Shown: positions 11,274 to 22,566 of the stretch, in pieces
How the letters are laid out: every line of letters begins with the position of its first letter
How positions within the stretch are numbered: the first letter of the stretch is position 1
Source of the DNA: Bimastos eiseni
Taxonomy: Eukaryota; Annelida; Clitellata; Crassiclitellata; Lumbricidae
Assembly (NCBI GenBank): GCA_959347315.1
Contig: OY365809.1
Location: forward strand, 43,020,542 to 43,084,541
Direction: 5' to 3'
DNA: 64,000 bases
Notes under the pieces: generated by a model
The model's input: the letters and a program-made list of their open reading frames with translations, nothing else
Told to the model about the DNA's origin: nothing
Database searches by the model: none
Translations under genes and position numbers: made by a program

Positions 11274-11700
11274 CGTCCGTCCGTCTGTCTGTCTGTCTGT
11301 CTGTTAATTTGGCAATTGTATTTTCTTCCTCTGGTCTCTTTGGACTACCCTCTGCCTTGATGCAGCGCCTGTGAAGTAGCTGGTACCCTGTGCAAAGCTT
11401 TGAGTGGCACACAGGTTTCACCATAAACAAGTGATGCAATGATAATAAGGTCACCATTCTTTGTACGGTTCCTGCTTAAAGGTCTGAGCCTGTCTTTCCT
11501 GCTAACAGAGTCTACTTAAATCCACCCTTTTGCATTAGAATACAAATAAACTCATAATTACTTATCAATTATCAGCGGCACAACATCAGATGCAAATCAT
11601 GGACTACTTACTTAAAGTCAAAAATCTAACATAAGTTTGATCTTTGGAATTCCTTAATATATATTCATGACGTCATTTGTGGCCTATTAATAGGACAGGG
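10812..11700 (+). other. Probable TMEM230 3' UTR and downstream DNA
   Basis: Follows the TAA with no coding signal. It contains a CTGT/CCGT microsatellite at 11238-11303 and a canonical AATAAA at 11545-11550, which is my best guess for the poly(A) signal. Confidence 0.45.
11238..11303. repeat. (CTGT)n/(CCGT)n microsatellite
   Basis: CTGT tetranucleotides flank five CCGT units in the middle, giving a symmetrical variant pattern. The reverse frame reads as repeated TDRQ/TDGR. Confidence 0.95.
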
Positions 11701-11709
11701 CTTTCCTCA

Positions 11710-11941
11710 GGAATGCAATATACGGAAGACAAACTGAGCAAAAATACGAATGGCGATTCTTGATTTTATACATTTCGTACGAAGGTACACATTTTGTGGT
11801 GGAAACCCTACGCGCATACATACCAAATATGTATGAACGTAGGGTTTCCACCACAAAATGTGTAGGTTCGTAGGAAATTTCTAAAATCAAGAATCGCCAT
11901 TCGTATTTTTGCTCAGTTTGTCTTCCGTACATTGCATATCC
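11710..11941. mobile_element. 230-bp foldback (long near-perfect inverted repeat)
   Basis: Two arms of about 105 bp face each other around a short centre near 11815-11840. Runs match exactly over 24 bases (the arm around GTGGTGGAAACCCTACG) and about 31 bases (the arm around CGAATGGCGATTCTTG). The 81-codon frame spanning it is a by-product. It could be a foldback MITE or, if transcribed, a long hairpin RNA. It lies downstream of TMEM230 in open intergenic DNA. Confidence 0.9.
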
Positions 11942-12650
11942 AGGTCTATCTAGGGTCGTGAAATTGATGAATTTACATTACATTACGTTACAGGACATTC
12001 AAAGGTTGCGCCACTTCGACGAATATTTGCATTTAAAGCAGCATTTATTTCAAAAGTTTTAGTTTTCTGGCGTTAGGTAGGTTTCCATATTGGACATCTT
12101 TGTTGGTTTTGAATGGATTTCGTGAAGTTTAAAGGGCGTTTTGTTCACAAGTTGCCTAAGCCACGTGACTGCATCGGGCCAGTCCTTCTGCTGCTGGTGC
12201 ACGGCGGCCAAGCCATGTGGAACGTGTGCACAGCCTGTGGCCGAGTGTTTACGTCTACGCTGGTCAATGTAGTTACCTAGAGTCCTAGACCTATTATCAA
12301 TGTACCAACCGATACACGAAGAACACCTTTTGTACTTACTTAGTCTTGTACACAGCTCTGACGTGTGTCATCTTCGACTATGAGGAGGGAGTGATTTGCT
12401 CCTAGACACCTGCAGCCGCACAGTGTTTGTGAACGTTACCATCTGTCATGATCACTGTACTCCGCAGAATCCAAAAGTGTCCATTATCCTTTAAGAAATG
12501 GTGAACAATAAATCATCACGTTCAGAAAATGGTCTCTCGTTGCATTCTACGATCTATAGTGTGAATGGGAGGAATCTATACATAGGGAAACGAACGGATA
12601 TAATTATAGTGTTTTCCCCTCTACGCACACCAGTTGAGTAGTGGAGTCAG
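11942..12650. other. Intergenic stretch without a recognisable gene
   Basis: Moderate GC around 12150-12450 but no coding frame with recognisable content. Confidence 0.35.
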
Positions 12651-12654
12651 TCTA

Positions 12655-12892
12655 CATTCCATACGGAACGTTGGAGAGGTGATCATTTCTTTTTCCTAGG
12701 CCCTTGAGCCGGCAATGAACGAATCCCAAGGTACTGTACACGGGGCCAGTGCTATCGCAGGACTTGCAGTTTACTTCCCAGCTTACAGAGGCAGCGACAG
12801 AGGCACGTGTGCGTAAACAATTAACTTGCCCAGGGTCGGTACACGGCATGCTACGCGAGCAAGCGCATTACCGATAGACCATCGTGTAGCAC
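12655..12892 (-). mobile_element. Probable tRNA-derived SINE (antisense)
   Basis: The minus strand begins with a tRNA-like head (GATGGTCTATCGGTAATGCG) resembling an A box, followed by ACCGACCCTGGGCAAGT and a body with CTCTGTCGCTGCCTCTG. The B box is weak, so the call is moderate. Confidence 0.4.
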
Positions 12893-13089
12893 ATATTTTT
12901 AAATAATAATTTTCATAATAATTGTAGTTATTCTGATTTTTTGTGTAAAAATTATTATTCTAATTATACTGATCTTTGATATGTGAAAATAATAATTGTA
13001 ATCACGCTGCTTTATTGTATGTAAGATTAACATTGCAGCTATACTCCTTTTTCTTTAGCACATGTTTTGTGTGAATAAACAGGAAATTT

Positions 13090-13231
13090 GCTCATCGAAA
13101 AGTATTGCTGAAAGTATTGGTATTGCAATACTTTTAAGAAAAAGTATTGTTATTGGTATTGCAATACTTTTTTTGATGAAGTATTGGTATTGGTATCACA
13201 ATACTTTTTTTCAGTATTGTTAACAGCCCTG
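13090..13231. repeat. AGTATTG-repeat element with a hAT-like terminus
   Basis: Repeated AAAGTATTGGTATTGCAATACTTTT units form several short inverted repeats. The right end TTAACAGCCCTG resembles a hAT terminus. I could not find a matching left end or target duplication. Confidence 0.45.
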
Positions 13232-13331
13232 ATTGAAGATATTTTATTATAACTAACCGTAGGCTTTAAAACAAACCAATGTGCGCACCACCCAATAAAC
13301 AGATCAACACACCCCCGCGCACACCGCCCAA

Positions 13332-13950
13332 CAGTGTTGGGCGCGAGACCAAAACCTCGAGACCAAAACCTCGAGGTTCAAGACCTAGACCGGGTGGTCC
13401 GAGACCAAGACCAAGGCTCTTTTTTATAAAAAACTATTAAGACGCTAAAACGGAATACCACGCTTAAAACATTAATTTTTCGCTGAAAAATACTAATCTT
13501 AATAATGGTCCAGAAACAGTTTTACCGGCCAGTCTGAACTTTTGCGGGCTCAGCCCTTGGCCGGAGAATATCACACTATAAATTAATTACAGATGTTACA
13601 GTATACGATTTAAATACTAAATACTTTAAGACAAGTAGATTAACGTTCCGTTTGAATGATGTAGGCCTACTTGTACTCGGAATTTGTAGGTAAATAGTGA
13701 CTACACGAGGCTGACCACACAATTATTAGATTGTGCCAGAACCTTGAAATTTGTGAAAGCAAATTTTGAAATGGCTGATTCCGTTGCAAATGCATTTTTC
13801 CGCCACAGTAACATGTATACATATATATAGTCTAAACACCGGTGTCTAATCGAAAATAACCGACAAATATCAAAGAAATTGATCTGATACGGCAAATGAC
13901 CAAGAACGCTGACCTAAGACGAGACCAATCCCAAGACCGTTCCTTTCTGG
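13332..13950. mobile_element. Truncated copy of the CAGTGTTGGGC hAT-type element
   Basis: Aligns along its length with the complete copy at 37267-38002: same start, same GAGACCAAGACC direct repeats, then the shared AAGACGCTA.AACGGAATA and TTTTACCGGCCAGTCTGAAC passages. It stops short, near AAGACCGTTC, and lacks the other terminal repeat. Confidence 0.75.
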
Positions 13951-13994
13951 ATAAGTAAGTTCTATATAACTGGTATCTAATGAACAACGCATAA

Positions 13995-14345
13995 TCAGTT
14001 CAAAACTTCGACCATTCTGCTAGTACAGAGAGATGGCCTTTGGTGGATGAGCACTTTTTAAAGGGACGTTAAAATTTGAGAAGGAAGTGGCATACAACTG
14101 AGCAGAACGGAAAGGTACACAAAGGAAATTCCAAAATCTTGGTCCAGCAACTGAAAAACTCGGTACAACTCTAGGTAAGATCTAAGAAGCCAATAGTGCA
14201 TCCAGGAGTAACTGATTCAGAGCTTTACAAGACACGAGCAAACTCAAACATCAAGTTACTAGGAAAAATACCAACTAATGTCGAAGTAGTAGTTGGTGCG
14301 GTGTGCAAAGCCATTAGAACCTGCTCACTTTAATCAGAATTCAAG
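13995..14345 (-). mobile_element. Degenerate LINE RT tail (antisense)
   Basis: The minus strand reads SFSVAGPRFWNF near 14135-14170, again the 'Fsv.GPr.WN' signature of LINE C-terminal tails. The surrounding frame is broken. Confidence 0.5.
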
Positions 14346-14757
14346 AAATACTGGAAATCAAGAGAACTCAATACAGTTATTGTATTTTTAAATGATTACT
14401 CAAAATATTACCACATTGAAAGTAGGACACTGAACTAATTTATAGCTTAACAATGGCATGACATGACATAAGTCATGTGAAAACAACCACCGGTATAGTA
14501 GTCGGCAAAAAATCGCAAACATTATTCAATGTTTGTGTGAAATATTGCCAAACAGGGAAATCTGTATGTTCCTGACTGGGTGAAATTTAAATTCACCTCC
14601 AAGAGGTTAGACAGAGCATGCACGGACAATTTCTATCAAACAGATGATGAGTATACTGGGAGTTCACGTGTAAATGAATATCTAACATGTTAGATGAAAC
14701 GGGCACTGACGATTCAAACCAAGCAGATATTTCAAGTAGAAGATACATACACATATA
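14346..14757. other. Intergenic stretch between transposon copies
   Basis: No gene or clear repeat recognised. Confidence 0.35.
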
Positions 14758-15022
14758 CGGTGGTGGAAATAATTATTGCATCACCCTTGTGATCAAAGGA
14801 ACAGACAGTACAATGAAATATTAGGAGATAGTGAGTAGAAACAAATTTCTCTTAATTTTCTTCCTTGTATCGACCAACTTACATTCCTGTAGATATGTAA
14901 ATGACTGATTTCATGCTGGTTTACAAAAACATTTGAGCAAAATTGGTAAAATAAAATGACTATATGTATTAACCAATTTTTAGCTTTTTGCAGGGTGATT
15001 CAAGAAATTATTGCCGCCACTG
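14758..15022. mobile_element. Tc1/mariner-like MITE with TA target duplication
   Basis: The ends form inverted repeats of about 34 bp with a few mismatches (CGGTGGTGGAAATAATTATT at left; the complement of AATTATTGCCGCCACTG at right). They are flanked by TA on both sides (14756-14757 and 15023-15024). There is no open frame for a transposase, so it is non-autonomous. It ends about 180 bp from the SLC3A2-like stop and could be part of that gene's 3' UTR. Confidence 0.75.
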
Positions 15023-15027
15023 TATAT

Positions 15028-15028
<1 letters not shown>

Positions 15029-15065
<37 letters not shown>

Positions 15066-15067
15066 TG
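15029..15067. repeat. (TA)n microsatellite
   Basis: Pure TA dinucleotide tract next to the right end of the MITE, where a TA target would be available. Confidence 0.9.
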
Positions 15068-15202
15068 CAAATTGGCATAAAATTCATTGGAATAAATGTC
15101 AAAGTTGCAAAACCAATGCCTATTTGAACACAAAAAGCTACTTGAAGAATTCAGATCTAGAAAAACATAGCAATATATTTTGCGAAGACACCAAGAACGT
15201 CT

Positions 15203-18200
15203 CTACCAGAGAGAAGTCTTGGGTTCCCACTTGAGAACGATTCCCTCTGTGGGTTTCAGATAGATGACGCTGGCCAACTTGATCACCGTCTTCTCCACGA
15301 AGTTTTCGCTGCGTCCCGTGCCCGCAAAGTTGTAGGTGGAAGCCACGATCTCTGCCTTGCCTGGAATCATCTCTTTGAGGGAACTTTTCTCGAAGTCCAC
15401 CGTGGACGTCTGCGGCCCGAAGTTGATCGCGACCAGATAGCCGGCAAATCCCTCTGCCTGGCGTACGTAGAAGAGGATGCTCTTGTCGACGCCTATGTTA
15501 AGCGTTCCCCACTGGAAGGATGGCTCCTTCTTCAACGCAGCGAGCGACTCAAAGACTTTGATGTGACTCATTCCTGAGCCATGAGCTGTTTGAGTCTACA
15601 TAACAAAACATACACACACATATAAGTATATATGTAATTATATGTATATTTCTACAATTACCTTAAAGAGCAGTAATAAAGCTAACATTGGGTATGAAAT
15701 GTTAGCAGCTGTCATTTTCTTGGTCTTGATCTTCCCACTGACAGTGTATAATCAGTGTACAGATCATTATAACTGACTTTTCGATGAGTGAAAGTGGAGT
15801 TGAAATCGTGCAGCTATGCCCTGGTGGGGAGTCCAACCCCTCAATTGACAATCAAAAAATGCACAAATTTCATGTTGGAAATGAAATCTACAACGCACCT
15901 CAACATTGGTTGTGTGGTAGTCATCCGCCAATGGAATCCACGGCTTTCCTGAAGTGAAGCCAGCATTCAGACCATCTGTCCACTGCATTGGAGAGTGCTG
16001 GCCGGCTCGACTCTGCAGATCCTGAAGCAAAACATTGTCAGATGAAGACTTATATACATACAAGCAAACAAAAAATCAGTAAAGGGCTTCTTATGAAAAT
16101 CAAAATATGCAAGAATAATCCAAAAATTGGCAGATGTAGACACAGCAGAAGCATAAAACCATAAAAATAACCCCAAAAAATTCTGCACTTTATTTTGATT
16201 TCACTTACAAAGTATTTTGTGCAGACTAAAAAGTATGTAAACGAATATTTTGCACAGAATAAAAAACATTCACTGGACAACAGAAAATAAATTACTCATC
16301 AATTTCAGTCTTGGATAAAAATATGCATAGTACTGTTAGATCAAGCAAGCACTTGAGTTTAACCAAGCAACCTGAGGATTGCTTAAAGTCAAGACGTACC
16401 TGTGAAATAGAATAGTTGAGGTTTGGATCAAACGTGGCGTCTTTCATGCCCAGTTCATCTCCGTTGTAGATGAAAATCGTGCCTGGCAGAGTCAGAAGAA
16501 GTAAGTTCACTGCATTGGTGTAACTCTGGTCTCCCATTCTAGTTGCAAGACGGCTTGTTTCGTGGTTGCTCACCTGGTAAAAGTGTACACGACATTCTTC
16601 TTAACAACCTAATTCAATCTGAAAATGCCTAAAGCAGATCATCGCAATGCTTAAGGCATCATCACTTGGTGGTCATTTTTAAACAAATTCAGAAGCCACT
16701 GACGGGTTTGCAGATATCGAAATACAATAATTCATTTAAGAGATTTATATAGCACCCTTCAAGATTTTCTACTCTAGAACACTCCCAACCCAGCCCTGGC
16801 TAAATAGAAGTCCTGGGTAAAAGTAAAATGTGACTGCATGCAGGCGCTCTGGGCACCAGATTGCAGGGCCAACAACATAAAAGCACAACACTAAAACAGC
16901 AGTTCTCAACCTGAGGTCGCCTTACGATTTACCCAGAGTCGGCTCAAACCTTCAGGAATTTGTAAAAAAAGTTGTCACAGTTGTTTTTTTAATTTAATAT
17001 TCATAAAAGCCTACTTGTGATTATTACACCTTCTACTGCACTGCAGCGACTCAAATTTATCTCTGCTTTTTTCTTGTACTATGATTCGAGATGAAGGCAG
17101 AAACCCGATAAACTTTATAGTTTGGGTCACCACAACTTTGGAAATATTATCAGGGGATCACAGGACTAAAAGGTTTAGAACCAATGTACTAGAACAGCAC
17201 TTTCCAATCTGTGTTGTATGGAACCCTAGGGTTCCATGAGGTGAAGAAAAGGGTGCCACGAAAAACTTTCAGAGACAATAAGCTTCAAACAATTTAAAAT
17301 GAATCAAATGAATTATTCATGGGAGGATTTTTTGCTTTAGCTGCATAGCCTTATATGAAAGAGAATTAATGTCATTGTCATCAATATCTGTGTCATAATT
17401 AATATAATCTGGGCTTAAACCTATTCTTGTCTGCATCCTCAAGCGTTTGTACCTGCAACAGAAAATTCTTAGTTTTGGACGAGGGTTCCACCAAAATATT
17501 TAAGATCAAAAGGGTTTCACAGCCGAAAAAGATTGAGAAACACTGTACTAGAAGTTTTTGACCATAAAGTATAGTTCTATCTCAAGAATGACTTTGGGAA
17601 ATGAGTGAGAATTTGCTAACACTTTACCTGCCAGTTGGCAATTTTGCTGTTTGATTCAATGACCTTTGACCAGTCCCTGAGCAGAGAGTAGACACAATCG
17701 ACAGTGCAGCCAGCTTTAAGACCCTGAAGGGCCTTATTTGTTGGAAGCTGAGCCCTGGGGCCATCTGGATTTCCGAAGAACTCGGCTGTCTCGTTGGCAT
17801 TTCGGTTGACGTCAGCGATCAATAGTCTTGGAAATCGACGACTCCTGTGTTCAAAGATTTCGATTGCTTAAGTCAACTGCAAACTGAACGATTAATGACA
17901 GTGAAATTGTCCACCTGCAAAATGGGTCACCTGTGCTGGAAACATCTTCAGTATAAAACACGTTTGTCATGTCACAAAAATATTCTCAACTCAAAACAAA
18001 TTCACAAAGAAGAATGACATCAACGGAGCCATCAGAGCTCAGTCTGTCAAAAGGTCGCATTCGCATGCCAACTCTAAATAGCACGATTTGTGATAAATGT
18101 TCGTCTGTATTTGAAATTTCGTCAGTAAAATCCATTGGCAGTTCTACTATATTACTGACTGATTTCTCGATATTCACCTGATTACGGCAGATTGGTTTTG

Positions 18201-21200
18201 GAATTCCATCGACTAGTGCCTTGTGCAACAGACACTATATAAGTTATAATTAACTAACCAAGTAAACAGCCTAAACTTACTTGGGGAGCGTAGGACTAGA
18301 GCTGTAGTTGACCAGTAATTCCCTCCAATGTTCTAGCAATGCATACGTTTCAGGTTGGACCTCCTACATAACAACAAAATGCTAGTTAGACAATCAAACG
18401 CATCATAACTGAAAAACTAGACCAGTAACAAAACCACCATTCATCTCTCTAAACAAATTTCAAAGAATTAATTTCTTAATAATTTCAAATACTGACATAT
18501 GTGCACAAGCACACAGACACATACATATATATAATATATACATATATAATATATATATATCATATATATATACATATATATGGATATGATATACATATAT
18601 ATATACACATATATATATATGTACCTCAAAATTAATGGTTAAAAACAACTGTAAAATGAGTTTTCCAATTTAAAATCATCCAATTAAAGCAGTCCACGCA
18701 TAATTATTTATATAATGATGTTCATAATAGCAGCACCACCTATCAGCGAAACAGGAACAGTCGACTTCATAACACATATCTCTTTGTCTATAATATTAAT
18801 TTCTTATATATCAATGGGCCACACCAGTTCAACTAGAGAAATCAACTAATCACACAGCCTCTGTTAATTCAGTTCTTGTTATAGCTCCCATTTAAACAAG
18901 TCTTAGCATAATCACAGATAAAGTAATCTTGGAAATGTGGTACTTACGGTGTTATCACCATCAAGATTCTTTGGTTCGACCAGGCGATCGGCTCCAATGA
19001 AACGGAATCCATCCACCTGCTTTTCCAGCCAGAACTGCAGCGCATCCTGTAATGAAAGAAATCGATTTTCCAAATAAAAACCGAAGTTTTACAACATATT
19101 ACAAATCTTTAACAGCACATTTTCTAGCACATTGTGCGTCTTTCTATACTCCAATCCAAGTTAACAACGTCCATTGTGCAGTATCATTGCATTATCACCA
19201 TGCAGTTATCACAATTACATTTCACACCAATTGATCTTCACTTCAGGAGAAACTGAAACCAAACTCACAAAATGATGGAGAAACCAAATTTCAACATTTC
19301 CATATTTGATTAGAGAGAATTCAAAGACAAAGAAATGAAGACAATATCAACACGAAACTTACGTCAATCATACGAACAACAGCAGGGTTCGACAGGTTAA
19401 GGTCTGGTTCGTCTTTGGTGTAACTGTGGTAGTAATATTCGCCTCGCACTTCATCCAGAGTCCACGCCGACTGGTTGTAAGCATTGAGCTACAAAAAAGT
19501 TTACAATCTGCTTAAATATGACTCAAGACTAAGCTAATTCAACATTTATTCAACCATGAAGTTAGGTAGCCATTTTTGTTTCAAAGGTACTGATAAGCTG
19601 TTCAAGTTTTGAATTTATTAAAGTTTGAAAACAAGTATAAAACAGAAGTCATTGACGGTTGACATCAAAATACATAAAAAGAAAATATGGAAGCACGAAG
19701 AAAATAGACTGTTAAACACAAAATTACGTTAACTGGTGGTAAGGCAATGATGTAAGCACCATACTTACATACTTCGTAACTTAACCCTTTAACGACCAGA
19801 TCATTTCTTACATTTTACTACGGCTGGTCATAAAAGGGTTACGGACAAGATAGGACACTTTAACTATATGTTGCATTGGCAAACAATGATTGCAATCATT
19901 CATTACTGTGCTACTTGAAGATCAGGATAACAGTTTCACTCTTAAGACCACAAGCAATGATGTCTCTTTTAGAAAGCACGCCTCACAACAAAAGTAACAC
20001 TCTGAAGCTAAATAAATTTTATTTGCCATCATTCACCGAAAGACATTTCAAAAAGTAAAAGCACACTTTATCTACACCAACCACCACATTGCCCTCAAAT
20101 CAGTCCATTTCTCAATTAATTTAATTGAGGGATATACTGCACCAACTTTTCTCATTCAATGGATGCCACACCTCTTAAGGTCTTCCAACTCTCAAATACA
20201 CCACAAGATTAAGTTTTCCAACTGTGAATTAACATTACAGGAAGTAGGGATGAACTGAGTTTGAATTTCTTGCCAAGTCAGAGTATCACAAGTTCAATTT
20301 TGCTGAGTTCTAGTTTCAAACATTTAAAAAGTCTCATTCTCTCAATTTTTAGTTTGGCAGTTTGCACAGCTTTCACAAATTTTTTAGTTTTCACTAAGTT
20401 TACACTAGAAAGTTTACACTAGTAAGCACTACTAGTAATGGTATTTGTATTTTAATTAGGTTGGGGTTGTCATTTTATAAATAAAAATCACAGTATTTGT
20501 GTTTTTAGTCAGGTCAATTGTCTTTTTGGTAAATAAAAAAATCCGATTTTCATTTTCAAAACAGAAAATAGGAAAGATTAAATCCCGGACACATTGTGTG
20601 TCCGAGTTTATGCCTAGTACTACCGAACTCGAGCCGAGTTTCCATTCAACTCCTACATACACCATATGATTAGCAAACACGCAGAAAGGTAACACAATTG
20701 GACCATGCATTACCCAGTCATTGGGAGGGCGTCTGGTAGATCCGTTTGCATTGGTCAAACCATGGTGCCAGATGTAGAAGTCCTTGAAGCTGTTGCTCTC
20801 GAGTGAATTGTTCCGACTCGCTATGAACCACGGATGACGACCACCTGTGTGATTTGGAATGAAATCCAGAATCAACTTCATGTCTGAAATACACAAAACA
20901 GATGCCAAATGTACAATTTTATGCCAAATATACAATTTGATGCCAAATATACAAATGGATCTCAAATATACAAATAGATGCCAAATATACAAATGGATCT
21001 CAAATATACAAATAGATGCCAAATATGCAAATAGATGCCAAATATACAAATAGATGCCAAATATGCAAATAGATGCCAAATATACAAATAGATGCCAAAT
21101 ATGCAAATAGATGCCAAATATACAAATAGATGCCAAATATGCAAATAGATGCCAAATATACAAATAGATGCCAAATATGCAAATAGATGCCATATGCTCA

Positions 21201-22566
21201 TAGCTCAATGACATGAAGTAACACAATATATGTATTAATGAATACATCACCCTTTAACATTTCTGGATCTAGTAGCTGCAACAACCAGAAAAGCCGCAAC
21301 AATCCTCACCTTTCTTATGCATCGCGACACGCAGCGATTCAAAATCCTCCATCTTGCCGAAGTGGCCGCAGATCGCCTTGAAGTTATACACATCATATCC
21401 AAAGTTCTTAACAGGCGAAGGATACATTGGACCTATATTCACAGCCGTCACTTGCAATTTATCGCCCAAATAGTCGAGCTTATTCTTAATTCCTATAATG
21501 TATACACAATCATTTCAATGTTAGTAAGATACTGTCGCAAATCACCATTTATGAGATTAATTAAAAAATTAAATTAGGAATCCAAGAATTATACAACTAG
21601 CCTATAAAATTACATAGTACAGTCAGTTAATACAAAAATGTGCTTTGTCTTATATTTATGTAGTGCTACTATCTGCTGCACATAGTGGCACAGGGACTTA
21701 GCAAATAGCACCAAGCAACCAAGCAACGAAGATTCTGAGCAGTTTGCAGATTACCAGTAGAAGTTACTAGAATAATTTATACAGCAGGTAATTTAATAGT
21801 TAAGTTAGCTACTGCACACGTTAATGAACAAACTCTTAATTATTTCATGCATGGTGTTTACTTCTGTGACCAAAAGATGTCTAAAAATAATGCTAATCCT
21901 AACCCAAACTAGCCCTCATGATGCTTGCAGTGACCATAAACTATCATAATGACAAATTTTTTTAAAATTAGGTGTTTTTAACAGTCCACAGGAGAGGAGC
22001 ATTGGGCATGTGCGATGGTCTTCCCCTGCTAAATCTTTTTGTGTTTGGCCATAGAAGTAAAAACTCTCCTCTGCAATGTGGCCGAACTTTCGGCCACAGA
22101 AGATTTATCCTTATTTCCTACCCTCTATGGTTCCCCTCCCGCTTCCATCTGTGTCCAGGAAGGTATTTGGATTGAGCTGGTAGACAACGGCCGTCTCCCA
22201 CCAATCCTGGCTTGGTCTGGGAGGGCATTTCGGGGCCACAACGACTATCACAATGGCCGCCACCAGCATAGCCACCCAGACGACACCAAATAGAACCAAC
22301 AGGATGATCCGGAGTCGGACCCAGTAGGGATCGCTGGCGAATTGCTCCAGCTCTTCTCTTTTGAGACCGATAAAATCTTCGTTCTTTTCCAGCTCATCGT
22401 CCTTCAGCTTCACGTCGATGACGGCATCGTCGAACTTGCCGCTCCCGTTCACAAATCGAACCGCCGAGGGATCTTTTGTCACGGAATCGCCATCTGCTCC
22501 GTTCGCTTCTAGGCTAGTATTCAGTGCCGTCTTCTCGTCACTCATCTCTTCTTCGACGTTCGTCAT
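15203..22566 (-). CDS. SLC3A2: 4F2hc/rBAT-type amino-acid transporter heavy chain (ten exons)
   Basis: Exons in transcript order are 22566-22122, 21492-21310, 20883-20714, 19488-19363, 19046-18948, 18363-18281, 17844-17628, 16573-16400, 16021-15899 and 15595-15203. All junctions are GT-AG and in frame, giving about 670 residues. The protein is a type II membrane glycoprotein that pairs by a disulfide with SLC7 light chains to form heteromeric amino-acid exchangers. The cytosolic N-terminus has the 4F2hc-like FIGLKREEL and WVRLR; one helix spans about residues 86-110. Then comes APKC (Cys 114), matching the human Cys that bonds the light chain. The ectodomain is a GH13 alpha-amylase-like fold: DFIPNHTGG, FYIWHHG, LQFWLEKQVDGFRF, LPGTIFIYNGDELG, SPMQW. 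After DGFRF the usual catalytic Asp is replaced (FIGAD), so no glycosidase activity is expected. The N-terminus favours SLC3A2; the retained FYIWHHG-to-NDW segment resembles SLC3A1. A second in-frame Met is at residue 8. Confidence 0.93.
15596..16399 (-). other. SLC3A2-like introns 8 and 9
   Basis: Contains the 123-bp exon 9 at 15899-16021. The flanking introns are AT-rich and hold only short TATG repeats (15610-15650). Confidence 0.6.
16733..16880 (-). mobile_element. Antisense LINE/SINE 3' tail
   Basis: On the minus strand it reads toward GGGTGCTATATAAATC, the retroelement 3' tail also seen at 7256-7430 and 28566-28812. Confidence 0.5.
16897..17186. mobile_element. hAT-type MITE, 290 bp (older copy)
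   Basis: Starts CAGCAGTTCTCAACCTGAGG and ends with the near-complement AAGGTTTAGAACCAATG. An internal GTCACCACAACTTTGGAAAT is typical of 'CAGTGGTTCTCAACC' hAT elements known from many animals. The flanks CACTAAAA and TACTAGAA agree at 6 of 8 positions, as expected of an aged target duplication. Confidence 0.65.
17195..17545. mobile_element. hAT-type MITE, 351 bp, exact 8-bp target duplication
   Basis: Flanked by TACTAGAA at 17187-17194 and 17546-17553. The ends CAGCACTTTCCAATC and GATTGAGAAACACTG are inverted repeats. It contains GGAACCCTAGGGTTCCATGA, a perfect short palindrome. A second copy, in the other orientation, lies at 39978-40338. Confidence 0.85.
17845..18280 (-). other. SLC3A2-like intron 6
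   Basis: Short-frame ORFs on both strands lack motifs. I see no repeat. Confidence 0.6.
18364..18947 (-). other. SLC3A2-like intron 5 with TA/CATA microsatellite
   Basis: A CATATATA-type microsatellite occupies about 18515-18622. The rest is AT-rich with no feature I recognise. Confidence 0.65.
19489..20713 (-). other. SLC3A2-like intron 3
   Basis: The left part has no recognisable feature. The right part holds a degraded copy (about 20245-20655) of the TAGGGATGA hAT-type element. Confidence 0.6.
20245..20655. mobile_element. Degraded copy of the TAGGGATGA hAT-type element
   Basis: Begins TAGGGATGAACTGAGTTTGA and shares, in order, TTTAAAAAGTC, TTGACAGTTTGCAC-like, ATCCGATTTTCATTTTCAAA and TGTGTCCGAG with the complete element at 48460-49228. 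The right terminus is eroded and the flanking 8-mers do not match. It lacks the 294-bp insert found in the other copy, so it shows the pre-insertion state. Confidence 0.75.
20895..21195 (-). repeat. 19-bp minisatellite beside SLC3A2-like exon 3
   Basis: About sixteen copies of a 19-bp unit (AAATAGATGCCAAATATRC). Most of the array alternates TAC and TGC at one site, so the true period is 38 bp. Because 19 is not a multiple of 3, all three minus frames cycle through the same 19-residue peptide and stay open. One such frame runs on, in frame, into exon 3, giving a spurious 264-codon ORF. The array ends roughly 10 bp before the exon 3 acceptor. Confidence 0.93.
21493..22121 (-). other. SLC3A2-like intron 1
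   Basis: Donor GGTAGGA after exon 1 and acceptor ATTATAG before exon 2. I see no repeat element or coding segment. Confidence 0.6.

Larger units (their letters stand above)
16574..17627 (-). other. SLC3A2-like intron 7
   Basis: Carries an antisense LINE tail (16733-16880) and two abutting hAT-type MITEs (16897-17186 and 17195-17545). The intron is therefore mostly transposon-derived. Confidence 0.7.

Noticed and set aside
20456..21250. 264-codon minus-strand ORF
   Set aside because: It is intronic 19-bp repeat read through into exon 3 and then past its donor. Only the part 20714-20883 is coding.
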